DNA of 29,466 bases from Bacteroidota bacterium (GCA_023390775.1 JAEWCF010000052.1:1-29466), one strand, 5' to 3'; positions 1 to 6,666 are shown, counted from the first letter of the stretch. Notes: generated by a model not told the origin, from the sequence alone. Translations and numbers: made by a program.

Positions 1-209
1 ACGTACCCCTCGGCGGCTGCATAGATATTGAAGCCTTCCTTTTGCTGGGTCCGGAAGTCGAGCCCCGCGTGGAAGTGATTGGAACGGAGTTCGCCAAAAT
101 TTCCCGAAAGCTGAAGCGGGATGTCCAGCGGCGGCCGAAAATAATCCTTGGGATAAACCTGTGCCGAAAGGGGCGCATAGAGGAAAAGTAGGGCGGCAAG
201 TAACCTCAT
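1..209 (-). CDS. M23 family metallopeptidase (N-terminal part, runs off the window)
   Basis: Only the first 69 codons are present; the gene continues beyond base 1. The ATG at 209 starts a signal peptide (MRLLAALLFLYAPLSAQ). The mature start follows and contains SGNFGELRSNHFHAGLDF. The HAGLD segment matches the HxxxD zinc-ligand motif of peptidase family M23 (LytM-type endopeptidases), and this motif context is typical of Bacteroidetes M23 proteins. Members cleave peptide cross-links in the cell wall and act in the periplasm. The gene diverges from the coiled-coil/zapA operon, the usual flavobacterial arrangement. The rest of the catalytic domain cannot be seen, so activity cannot be judged. 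Confidence 0.85.
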   Translation of the reverse strand, partial: MRLLAALLFLYAPLSAQVYPKDYFRPPLDIPLQLSGNFGELRSNHFHAGLDFRTQQKEGFNIYAAAEGY

Positions 210-223
210 ATCGATCGTTTTTG

Positions 224-231
224 CTAATATA
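224..231 (-). promoter_or_regulatory. Possible -7 box for the M23 gene
   Basis: On the minus strand this reads TATATTAG, one mismatch from the Bacteroidetes -7 consensus TAnnTTTG. It lies 15 bases upstream of the ATG at 209. No clear -33 TTG is present at the right distance, so this is a weak call. Confidence 0.3.
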
Positions 232-252
232 AAAAATGACGCCAACCTAAAG

Positions 253-278
253 GTGCGGTTTTACCACCTAAAACGCAC
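253..278. other. Hairpin in the divergent promoter region
   Basis: GTGCG-(G)-TTTTA at 253-263 pairs with TAAAACGCAC at 269-278. This gives ten base pairs with one bulged G and the loop CCACC. There is no T-tract on either side, so it is not an ordinary terminator. It lies between the divergent starts of the M23 gene and the coiled-coil gene and could be an operator or a transcript structure. Function unknown. Confidence 0.4.
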
Positions 279-337
279 AACAAGGAAAAAATTATCGCAA
301 CACACTGATTCTCCACGACAAAAAAAGGGTTAAAAAA

Positions 338-367
338 TTGTTATATTCCCAAGTAATACTAACTTTG
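338..367 (+). promoter_or_regulatory. Bacteroidetes-type promoter of the coiled-coil/zapA operon
   Basis: A -33 TTG at 338-340 is followed, after exactly 19 bases, by the -7 box TAACTTTG at 360-367. This is a perfect match to the family consensus TAnnTTTG. Transcription would start near 373, giving a leader of about 20 bases before the ATG at 393. Confidence 0.75.
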
Positions 368-392
368 TAAGATTAAGCAATGTGAGGCGCCG

Positions 393-683
393 ATGAGCGA
401 ATTAAGACCAGTTATCGACTCCCTTGAAGGCCGGATCACCAAACTTCTTGCGCGGGTAACCGAGCTTGAGGCCAGGAATCAGGAACTTGGAAAGGAGTTG
501 GGGAATTCGGTTTCGATCATCGGAAAACAGCAGGAGGAGATCAGGAATTTAAAGAGTTCTGTCGATTCGCTGAAGGCCGCAAACGCATTGCTGGGCAGCG
601 AAGAAAATAAAAGGGATACCAAGCTAAAGATAAATTCACTGATCCGCGAAATCGATTACTGCATCGCGCAACTTGCCGATTGA
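393..683 (+). CDS. Small coiled-coil protein upstream of zapA
   Basis: This 96-residue protein has no signal peptide or membrane segment. Residues 8-75 form an almost continuous heptad-rich coiled coil full of Leu, Glu, Lys and Asn. Its stop codon overlaps the zapA ATG (TGATG), so the two are translationally coupled. A coiled-coil protein of this size directly before zapA is common in flavobacteria. A role at the division ring, analogous to ZapB, is an inference from size and position only. No named domain was recognised. The ATG at 393 was chosen because it follows the strong promoter by a normal leader length. Confidence 0.85.
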   Translation: MSELRPVIDSLEGRITKLLARVTELEARNQELGKELGNSVSIIGKQQEEIRNLKSSVDSLKAANALLGSEENKRDTKLKINSLIREIDYCIAQLAD

Positions 684-976
684 TGGGAGAAAAACTCAGG
701 ATAAAGCTTTCCATTGCCGACCGGGTCTATCCCCTGACGGTCGATCCCTCGCAGGAGGAGGGATTGCGGAGTGCGTCGCGCAAGATCGATGCGATGATCA
801 AGCAGTTCGAGGAAAATTACGCCGTGCGCGACAAACAGGATGTCCTGGCCATGTGCGCATTGCAGTTTGCCTCGCAACTTGAGCAAAAGCAGATCGACAG
901 CGTTTCCATCGACCAGGAATCGGTGGAGAGGCTACGCCGGATCAATGAAATGCTGGCCGAGCATCTCGAAAAATAA
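683..976 (+). CDS. zapA: Cell division protein ZapA
   Basis: The product is 97 residues, the usual ZapA length. The N-terminal segment LRIKLSIADRVYPLTVDPSQ forms the small beta-rich head, and a long C-terminal helix follows (residues about 30-97, rich in Gln, Glu and Leu) that would form the antiparallel tetramer. ZapA binds FtsZ and bundles protofilaments at mid-cell. The ATG at 683 overlaps the preceding stop; a TTG one codon upstream is possible but less likely. A 6S-like RNA follows directly, as in many bacteria where ssrS lies next to zapA. Confidence 0.93.
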   Translation: MGEKLRIKLSIADRVYPLTVDPSQEEGLRSASRKIDAMIKQFEENYAVRDKQDVLAMCALQFASQLEQKQIDSVSIDQESVERLRRINEMLAEHLEK

Positions 977-1004
977 AACGTTCTTTTACAGCAACTAAGA
1001 TACT

Positions 1005-1167
1005 GCCCGCATTAGTTCTTATTTGATAAACTCAACACTAACAATGTGAAATGGGTGAATCGCCGCTGCTAAAGCATGCTGCCTTGTCGCAGAAGCTTGA
1101 TACAGCGCGTTAGCTCAAAACTTGTCTTCACGAGTTTACTAAATCTTTCTAATGTGGGCTTTTTTTA
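1005..1167 (+). ncRNA. ssrS: 6S RNA-like structured RNA (6S-Flavo type)
   Basis: The gap between zapA and rny folds by eye into one long interrupted hairpin. The closing stem pairs 1005-1015 with 1149-1159 (11 bp, one G-U). Further helices are 1027-1033 with 1132-1138, 1038-1042 with 1109-1113, 1064-1068 with 1103-1107, 1072-1075 with 1095-1098, and 1077-1079 with 1089-1091. A T-tract at 1160-1166 follows, as expected for intrinsic termination. The rod shape with internal bubbles, the length of about 155 nt and the position after zapA all fit 6S RNA, which mimics an open promoter and sequesters housekeeping RNA polymerase. I did not recognise a dedicated promoter, so it may be processed from the zapA transcript. 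Confidence 0.75.
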
Positions 1168-1185
1168 TTTTAACCTAAAAACAAA

Positions 1186-2751
1186 ATGGACAGTAATCTA
1201 CTCGTAATCATTATGGGTATCGTTGGGCTCGCAGTGGGCTTCGGTATCGCAAAATTCATAGAAAAAAGCAATGTTTCCAATTTGCTGCGCAATGCCAAAA
1301 AGGAGGCCGCAGCCATCCTGAAGGACGCCGGGCTCGAAGCCGAAAACCTGAAAAAGGACAAGATCCTCCAGGCCAAGGAAAAATTTATTGAACTTAAGGC
1401 TGAGCACGAACAGGTCGTACTGGCGCGCGAGAAAAAGGTTGCCGAGATCGAGAAGCGCGTACGGGACAAGGAATCCCAGGTGTCGGGTGAACTCGCGAAG
1501 GCCAAGCGCATCAACGACGAATTCGAGGCAAAGACCGCGGAATACAATGCAAAGATCGAGGTGCTGGACCGCAAAACGCAGGAGGTCGAGCGCATGCACA
1601 AGAGCCAGCTGGAACAGCTCGAGGTGATTTCCGGGCTTTCATCGGACGACGCGCGCGAACAACTGATCGAGGGGCTCAAGGCCGAGGCCCGCACCAAGGC
1701 AATGTCGCATATCCAGGACACTATCGAGGAAGCGAAGCTGACCGCGCAACAGGAGGCGAAGAAAATCATCATCAACACCATTCAGCGTGTCGGCACCGAG
1801 GAGGCCGTCGAGAACTGCGTATCGGTGTTCAACATCGAATCGGACGACGTGAAGGGCCGTATCATTGGCCGCGAAGGCCGGAACATCCGGGCACTTGAGG
1901 CCGCAACGGGCGTGGAAATCATCGTCGACGACACTCCGGAAGCCATCATCCTCTCGTGTTTCGATCCCGTCCGGCGCGAGATCGCAAGGCTATCGCTGCA
2001 CAAACTGGTCACCGATGGCCGCATCCACCCGGCGCGCATTGAGGAAGTCGTTGCCAAGACCGCGAAACAGATCGAGGACGAAATCATCGACGTGGGCAAG
2101 CGCACGGTCATCGACCTTGGGATCCACGGGCTCCATCCCGAACTCATCCGCGTGGTGGGCCGCATGAAGTACCGCTCATCATACGGGCAGAACTTGTTGC
2201 AACACTCGCGCGAGGTGGCGAAACTCTGCGGCATCATGGCCGCCGAACTCGGGCTCAATGTAAAGCTCGCCAAACGCGCGGGGCTCTTGCACGATATCGG
2301 GAAAGTCCCTGAAACCGAGAGCGACCTTCCGCACGCGCTTCTGGGTATGCAATGGGCCGAGAAATACGGCGAGAAAGAGGAAGTGTGCAACGCCATCGGA
2401 GCGCACCACGACGAAATCGAAATGAAGTCGCTTCTCTCCCCGATCATCCAGGTTTGTGATGCGATCTCGGGCGCAAGGCCGGGCGCACGCCGCCAGGTAC
2501 TGGATTCTTACATCCAGCGCCTCAAGGACCTTGAGGATATCGCATTCGGGTTCAGCGGGGTCAAGAACGCCTATGCCATCCAGGCCGGCCGCGAACTCCG
2601 CGTGATCGTTGAAAGCGAGAAGGTAAGCGACGAGAAGGCCGCAAGCCTGTCATTCGAGATCTCCCAGAAGATCCAGACCGAGATGACCTACCCCGGACAG
2701 GTGAAGATTACCGTGATAAGGGAGACGAGGGCTGTAAATATTGCTAAATAG
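1186..2751 (+). CDS. rny: Ribonuclease Y
   Basis: The product has 521 residues, typical for RNase Y, a membrane-anchored endoribonuclease that starts bulk mRNA decay. The order is a transmembrane helix at about residues 4-24, a long charged coiled coil at about 30-200, a KH RNA-binding domain with GRIIGREGRN near residue 224, and an HD domain with the metal-binding His-Asp at 369-370 in LLHDIGK, followed by GAHHDE. All hallmark residues are present. The ATG at 1186 lies only 19 bases after the T-tract of the 6S-like RNA, with an A-rich leader and no Shine-Dalgarno. No separate promoter is visible in that gap. Confidence 0.96.
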   Translation: MDSNLLVIIMGIVGLAVGFGIAKFIEKSNVSNLLRNAKKEAAAILKDAGLEAENLKKDKILQAKEKFIELKAEHEQVVLAREKKVAEIEKRVRDKESQVSGELAKAKRINDEFEAKTAEYNAKIEVLDRKTQEVERMHKSQLEQLEVISGLSSDDAREQLIEGLKAEARTKAMSHIQDTIEEAKLTAQQEAKKIIINTIQRVGTEEAVENCVSVFNIESDDVKGRIIGREGRNIRALEAATGVEIIVDDTPEAIILSCFDPVRREIARLSLHKLVTDGRIHPARIEEVVAKTAKQIEDEIIDVGKRTVIDLGIHGLHPELIRVVGRMKYRSSYGQNLLQHSREVAKLCGIMAAELGLNVKLAKRAGLLHDIGKVPETESDLPHALLGMQWAEKYGEKEEVCNAIGAHHDEIEMKSLLSPIIQVCDAISGARPGARRQVLDSYIQRLKDLEDIAFGFSGVKNAYAIQAGRELRVIVESEKVSDEKAASLSFEISQKIQTEMTYPGQVKITVIRETRAVNIAK

Positions 2752-2767
2752 CATTTTTTTTGATGTA

Positions 2768-2797
2768 AGAAAGGCTGCCAAATGGCAGCCTTTTTTT
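2768..2797 (+). terminator. Intrinsic terminator of rny
   Basis: AAAGGCTGCC and GGCAGCCTTT form a ten-pair stem around a four-base loop, followed by a run of T, 17 bases after the rny stop codon. Confidence 0.9.
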
Positions 2798-3394
2798 ATG
2801 ATCTTTGGCCTGCGGTGCTGGTTGGCCTACGGCGTGTTCTTTTTTCAGGGAAAAAAAAGAACCAAAAAATCCCGGGGCGACGGCGGAACCCTGCTAAAAA
2901 TCCAAAGACTTCCACGGTGAAATCTCGCGAAACTCGCACGCTACGCGGTGCTCAAACACGCGGATTTCTGACCGCTGCAGTCCTTGATTTTTAACGCAGG
3001 AACCCACAAGCCGCGGAGCTGCCGTTCATCCAAAATACACATTGCCCAAACGTAAGCGTCATGCTCAAATAGTTCAGGTGCAGGAAAATCACCCGGGCTA
3101 CACGCGGCCGCTCCGGCGGCTTCTGGGAAAACCGTAGATTTCGAGGAAGTGGCGCAGCGCAGGCCTTTGTAAGCGCCCGTAAAGACGAGACCAAGGGGCG
3201 AGCGGCTCAGGGCGCGTGGCGGCGCCGCGACGTAGAAATCAAGGTTTGGATAGAGCCGCTAAGGCATTTTTGCTTCTTTTGTTGCCAGACAAAAGAAGGC
3301 GCGGCGATGCAAAAGAACATTAAATAAAATGCGGCGCCGCAGGCGCCGCCCAACTACCGTCGGAAGACAAAACATAATTTCGGCCCCGCGCCTA

Positions 3395-3452
3395 GCGTGA
3401 GCGATGGTAGCGGCATCCTTTTGCGCACCCGCAGGGAAGCAAAAGATACAGC
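3395..3452 (+). repeat. Dispersed flavobacterial hairpin repeat, copy A
   Basis: The unit begins near GCGTGAGCGATGGTAGCGGC, continues with the arm ATCCTTTTGC, a variable loop, and the arm GCAAAAGAT, then ACAGC. Copy B (3493-3547) and copy C (minus strand, 14895-14976) share the layout: AGCGGCATCC-type lead, TTTT arm, variable loop, AAAAGATA arm, then AGC. I recall similar elements between genes in other Flavobacterium genomes, but know of no assigned function. Confidence 0.65.
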
Positions 3453-3492
3453 ATTTGAGATTAAGAGGAGGAAGTCCAGTGGACTTCAGGTA

Positions 3493-3547
3493 CGCGTGAG
3501 CGGTTGAGGCGACATCCTTTTGTGAGGGACGAACAAAAGATATAGCC
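3493..3547 (+). repeat. Dispersed flavobacterial hairpin repeat, copy B
   Basis: Same unit as copy A, 98 bases downstream in the same orientation. It reads GCGTGAGCGGTTGAGGCGAC, then ATCCTTTTGT, a loop, and ACAAAAGATATAGC. The arms still pair although the loop bases differ from copy A, which suggests the hairpin itself is conserved. Confidence 0.65.
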
Positions 3548-3633
3548 GAAGACGCGACGGCGCCCGGCTTTCCGGCACCACAATTTAAAATTTAAAATTT
3601 ATAATTTATAATCCGCAGCTGCGCCGTCACGCC

Positions 3634-4029
3634 CTAATTCAAAAAAATCCGGTTGATTTGCTCCTCACCCATTGGTTTGAGGTAATAATCCACGACCTCT
3701 TCGCAGTAATCGCGAGCGCGGTCGCGATCGGCAATATTGTCGGAGGAGCTCACGAGGTAAATTTCGGGGATGCGGTTGATCTGCGGCTTGATCACACGGA
3801 ACTCGTCCAGGAACTGCCATCCGTCCAGGACGGGCATGTTGATGTCCAGAAGGATGATGTCCGGAAACGATTCGCCGGTGCCGATCTTGTTTCGCAACCT
3901 CTGGATGGCGTCGAATCCGTTTTCAAAAAAAACGAGCTCAACATTGGGATTTTGCTTGGCCAACAACTTGCGGATGATAAAATGGAATATTTTGTCATCG
4001 TCCACAATAAAGACTTTCTTCACTTCCAT
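3634..4029 (-). CDS. Single-domain response regulator (CheY-like receiver)
   Basis: This 131-residue protein is a receiver domain with no output domain. The acidic pocket is D10-D11-D12, the phosphoacceptor is D62 in LLDINMP, the switch Ser is in LVSSSD around 93-95, and the conserved Lys-Pro is K118-P119. It would pass a phosphoryl signal by protein contact rather than by binding DNA. No histidine kinase is adjacent; the nearest in the window is about 18 kb away. A promoter overlapping the end of xerD serves it. Partner unknown. Confidence 0.92.
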   Translation of the reverse strand: MEVKKVFIVDDDKIFHFIIRKLLAKQNPNVELVFFENGFDAIQRLRNKIGTGESFPDIILLDINMPVLDGWQFLDEFRVIKPQINRIPEIYLVSSSDNIADRDRARDYCEEVVDYYLKPMGEEQINRIFLN

Positions 4030-4061
4030 CAGGTACTTATGGGCAGGTTTGGGTTTGGCGG

Positions 4062-4090
4062 CAAAAGTAGCTAAATTAATTGGCAGTCAA
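4062..4090 (-). promoter_or_regulatory. Promoter of the response regulator gene, overlapping the xerD stop
   Basis: On the minus strand, TTG at 4090-4088 is followed after 18 bases by TACTTTTG at 4069-4062, a full match to TAnnTTTG. The -33 element overlaps the xerD stop codon (4089-4087). The leader to the ATG at 4029 is about 25 bases. Confidence 0.65.
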
Positions 4091-4989
4091 GGTTTTCGGG
4101 GATGAAAAGTGTTGACGATTTTTGTTAAATGACTGCGGTCCAGGTGCACGTAAATCTCGGTGGTCGTGATGGATTCATGGCCGAGCATCATTTGGATGGA
4201 ACGCAGGTCGGCGCCGTTTTCGAGCAGGTGCGTCGCGAAGGAATGCCTCAATGTGTGCGGGGAAATGGTCTTGCCGATGCCGGCACGGGCCGCAAGGTCG
4301 CGGATAATCGTAAAGATCATCGCACGCGTGAGCTGTTTTCCGCGGCGGTTGAGGAACAGCGTGTCCTCGTGGCCCTTGGCAATGTTCTGGTGGCGGCGAT
4401 GTTCAGACCGGTATGATTCGATCAGTTTGCGGGTATAGGGGCCGATGGGAACAAATCGTTGCTTGTTGCCCTTTCCCGTGATCTTAATGAACCCTTCGTC
4501 AAAAAAAAGGTCGGAGATGCGGAGCGAAACCAGTTCGGAGACGCGAAGCCCACATCCGTACAACGTTTCCAACATGGCGCGGTTGCGCTCACCCTCCGGC
4601 GCCGACAAATCGATTGCAGCGATCATGGCATCAATTTCCTCAACAGACAGCGTATCGGGTAATTTGCGGCCAATTTTGGGCGCCTCGACAAGTTCCAGGG
4701 GATTACCGTTGCGCAGGTCTTCGAAAATCAGCCAAAGAAAAAAACTTTTCAAACCCGAAATGATGCGAGATTGCGTCCGCGCGTTCAGCTCACGGGAAAT
4801 CGAATATATAAATTGCTGAAGGGTTTCCGAATCGATCTCAATTGGGGAAGGAGGCGATCCCATTTCCTCCAAAAAGCGGCAAAGCCTTCGCAGATCGAAA
4901 GAATAATTGTCCACCGTATTGGCCGATAATCCCCGCTCGATCCGCAGGAATGATTGATAACGCCGGATATAAGGATCCCAGTTTTGCAT
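4087..4989 (-). CDS. xerD: Tyrosine recombinase XerD
   Basis: The product is 300 residues, the normal XerC/XerD length. The N-terminal SAM-like DNA-binding domain (about 1-100, with YQSFLRIERGLSANTVDNYS) precedes the catalytic domain. The catalytic set is complete: R149 in YGCGLRVSEL, K173 in TGKGNKQRF, H246 and R249 in HTLRHSFATH, H271, and nucleophile Y280. It resolves chromosome dimers at dif with a partner recombinase. The ATG at 4989 was chosen because MQNWDPYIRRYQ aligns with the usual family start. An ATG at 5013 and a TTG at 5022 are possible alternatives. Flavobacteria usually have one XerD-like protein in this neighbourhood, normally near aroQ. Confidence 0.92.
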   Translation of the reverse strand: MQNWDPYIRRYQSFLRIERGLSANTVDNYSFDLRRLCRFLEEMGSPPSPIEIDSETLQQFIYSISRELNARTQSRIISGLKSFFLWLIFEDLRNGNPLELVEAPKIGRKLPDTLSVEEIDAMIAAIDLSAPEGERNRAMLETLYGCGLRVSELVSLRISDLFFDEGFIKITGKGNKQRFVPIGPYTRKLIESYRSEHRRHQNIAKGHEDTLFLNRRGKQLTRAMIFTIIRDLAARAGIGKTISPHTLRHSFATHLLENGADLRSIQMMLGHESITTTEIYVHLDRSHLTKIVNTFHPRKP

Positions 4990-5036
4990 TCCCGAATATA
5001 CACGGATTGCCATGAGGTTCAAAATGTTACGAAAAG

Positions 5037-5069
5037 TTTACAGAATTTGTTTCAACATTTACAGAATTT
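5037..5069. repeat. Pair of 12-bp direct repeats between xerD and a beta-barrel gene
   Basis: TTTACAGAATTT occurs at 5037-5048 and again at 5058-5069, 21 bp apart, which puts both on the same face of the helix. They lie just upstream of xerD and about 110 bp before the -7 box of the divergent gene. A regulator binding site is plausible but unproven. Confidence 0.4.
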
Positions 5070-5176
5070 AAATATAATTCAATTAATTAGCTTAAAATCT
5101 GACGATTATTCAATATTTAGCCGTTAAACTAATGTGAATTAGGAATTCCTTACAAGAACTCCGGGAGTATTAAATC

Positions 5177-5184
5177 TAATTTTG
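5177..5184 (+). promoter_or_regulatory. -7 box of the first beta-barrel gene
   Basis: TAATTTTG matches TAnnTTTG exactly. No good -33 TTG is found 18-20 bases upstream. The start site would be near 5190. Confidence 0.5.
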
Positions 5185-5211
5185 GCTTACTAACTTGTAA
5201 AAATGAGTATT

Positions 5212-5823
5212 ATGAAACTGATTAAGAATGTGGCCGTAGCCCTGACTGTTTTTACCGCTACCGCCATTAATGCACAGGAGGCCGACAATACGACTGACAA
5301 GACGATAAGTTTCGGCGTTAAAGGTGGGGTGAACTTCTCAACCATAACGGGCGACGATTTTGACAGCCCGGATTCACGGACAAGCTTTCACGTAGGTGTG
5401 CTTGCCGAATTCCCGATGAGCGACATGTTCTCATTGCAGACCGAAGCGCTTTATTCGGGACAGGGATTTGAATACGACGTTCCCGGAATTGACGGGGACG
5501 AGCACGTGGAATACCAGCTGGATTATCTTGCCGTTCCGGTACTCGCCAAATTCTATGTGACCAAGGGATTCAGTGTCGAAGCGGGGCCACAGTTTGCCTT
5601 TGTGGTGAACGAGGAACTGGACACCAATCCTTCGGATGACCCGGGTGACACCGATCTCGACAATGCCGAATCATTTGCCCTTGGAATCGCCGGCGGACTT
5701 TCCTTCCAGACCGACATGGGTATTTTTGCCACGGGGCGTTACGTATACGGCCTGACCGACGTATTTGACGGTGTCGACTCCAAGAACTCCGTTTTCCAGA
5801 TTGGCGTCGGGTACAAATTCTAA
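5212..5823 (+). CDS. Outer-membrane beta-barrel protein (PorT-like family), barrel 1
   Basis: The 203-residue precursor starts with a signal peptide (MKLIKNVAVALTVFTATAINAQ). It then shows the pattern of small eight-stranded barrels: VKGGVNFSTITGD, FHVGVLAEFPMSD, SLQTEALYSGQGF, LDYLAVPVLAKFYV, SVEAGPQFAFVV, and a terminal Phe in IGVGYKF. This matches the outer-membrane beta-barrel family common in Bacteroidetes (PorT-like, OMP_b-brl_2). Substrate or partner unknown. An ATG three codons upstream (5203) is an alternative start; 5212 gives the cleaner signal peptide and a 21-base leader. It lies opposite barrels 2-4 on the other strand. Confidence 0.88.
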   Translation: MKLIKNVAVALTVFTATAINAQEADNTTDKTISFGVKGGVNFSTITGDDFDSPDSRTSFHVGVLAEFPMSDMFSLQTEALYSGQGFEYDVPGIDGDEHVEYQLDYLAVPVLAKFYVTKGFSVEAGPQFAFVVNEELDTNPSDDPGDTDLDNAESFALGIAGGLSFQTDMGIFATGRYVYGLTDVFDGVDSKNSVFQIGVGYKF

Positions 5824-5843
5824 CAACCAGCTAACCAGAAAAG

Positions 5844-5872
5844 AAAAAGCCTCCCAATGGGAGGCTTTCTGC
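5844..5872. terminator. Bidirectional terminator between convergent barrel genes
   Basis: AAAGCCTCCC and GGGAGGCTTT form a ten-pair stem around AAT. The top strand continues TTTCTGCTTT, and the bottom strand reads TTTTTCTTTTC after the stem. It can serve both the gene ending at 5823 and the one ending at 5890. Confidence 0.85.
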
Positions 5873-5889
5873 TTTATGCAAAATCAATA

Positions 5890-6537
5890 TTAGAACTTGT
5901 AAACAAGACCGAAGTTGATTTGTGAAAGGTTTACACCCAGTGAGAAAGTGTCTGTAGACTCAGCACCTTCGAAATCAGGCTTTGAAGTCTCATAGCTCAA
6001 TACACCGATTGAAGCCTCAAGAGCAAAGTTTGGAGAGATGAAGTAGTTCACACCTGGAGTCAGGGCGAATTCAAATCCGTTAGCTTTGATCTCTTCGTCG
6101 ATACCTTCAGTCTCAGAGTTCATTGTGTTGTAGTTCAAGCCAAGTTCAGCGAAGAAAGAGAACTGGTTTGCAGGAGTTGCATACCAACGACCGAAAGCTC
6201 CGATTGTAAGCATGTTGTCCTTAACCTCTGCAGTCTCCTCAGTGATGACATCAATGATTGTCTCATTGGTTGTTCCCTGGTAACCGATCATACCACCGAT
6301 GGCGATGTTGTCGCTAACGAAGAATCCAACGCGTGGCATAACTTCAAACTCGTTGAATTTAGCGTCACCTGTAGACTCTCCCCTGTAACCAACTGAACCT
6401 GACATAAAGACATCACCTTTAGTCCATCCGCCCAGGTCTCCGCCGCCACCTTGTGCAGCTCCTGTAGCAGGGTCACCTTGCGCATTGGCAAATCCGAATA
6501 CGAATAATGCTGCCGCTGATAAAAGAACTTTTTTCAT
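5890..6537 (-). CDS. Outer-membrane beta-barrel protein, barrel 2 (probable abundant porin)
   Basis: The 215-residue precursor has a signal peptide ending FGFANAQ, a glycine-rich stretch at about 25-37, and alternating barrel strands with short turns: MSGSVGYRG, VMPRVGFFVSDNIAIGGMIGYQ, LTIGAFGRWYATP, FSFFAELGLNYN, FALTPGVNYFISPNFALEASIGVLSYE. It ends in a Phe (INFGLVYKF). It is more OmpA/OmpW-like than barrels 1 and 3-5. Codons ending in A or T (GGT, GAA, GTT, GCT) are clearly more frequent than in neighbouring genes, as often seen for highly expressed genes. Ligand unknown. Confidence 0.87.
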   Translation of the reverse strand: MKKVLLSAAALFVFGFANAQGDPATGAAQGGGGDLGGWTKGDVFMSGSVGYRGESTGDAKFNEFEVMPRVGFFVSDNIAIGGMIGYQGTTNETIIDVITEETAEVKDNMLTIGAFGRWYATPANQFSFFAELGLNYNTMNSETEGIDEEIKANGFEFALTPGVNYFISPNFALEASIGVLSYETSKPDFEGAESTDTFSLGVNLSQINFGLVYKF

Positions 6538-6563
6538 TTTTTGATTGTTTTAAAATTCGGGAG

Positions 6564-6592
6564 CAAATGTAGAAAAAAAATAACACGATAAA
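6564..6592 (-). promoter_or_regulatory. Promoter of barrel 2
   Basis: On the minus strand TACATTTG (6571-6564) matches the -7 consensus. TTTA at 6592-6589, 17 bases upstream, is an imperfect -33. The spacer is very T-rich. The leader is about 20 bases. Confidence 0.6.
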
Positions 6593-6666
6593 CCCTGTTA
6601 ATGATTTTTTTAAGATTTTGCGCGGACATTGCTCGGCAATCCATTGAAAACGTGGAAATTCCGCAC

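Larger units (their letters stand above)
2798..3633. other. Gene-free, hairpin-rich intergenic region
   Basis: No open frame here looks coding. The stretch holds several inverted repeats: 2836-2845 with 2853-2862 (10 bp), an imperfect pair 2893-2910 with 2979-2997, 3273-3282 with 3289-3298 (10 bp), and the all-GC 3331-3338 with 3342-3349 (8 bp). It also holds two copies of a dispersed repeat (listed separately) and an AT-rich stretch at 3583-3612 built from repeats of AATTTAAA and AATTTATA. No T-tract follows most hairpins, so they are not simple terminators. Possible explanations are repetitive extragenic elements, structured RNA or remnants of a mobile element. Confidence 0.6.

Noticed and set aside
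1170..1781. 203-codon Ser-rich frame opposite the start of rny
   Set aside because: The Ser/Ala/Leu-rich composition is what the complement of a Lys/Glu-rich coiled coil gives. No promoter or motif.
2782..3194. Short frames of about 70 codons in the hairpin region after rny
   Set aside because: They include terminator and inverted repeat bases, have biased Arg/Pro composition and no leader. Not credible genes.
4087..4989. Integrase of a mobile element rather than XerD
   Set aside because: Length, start motif and catalytic pattern fit housekeeping XerD. No attachment-site duplication or cargo genes were seen.
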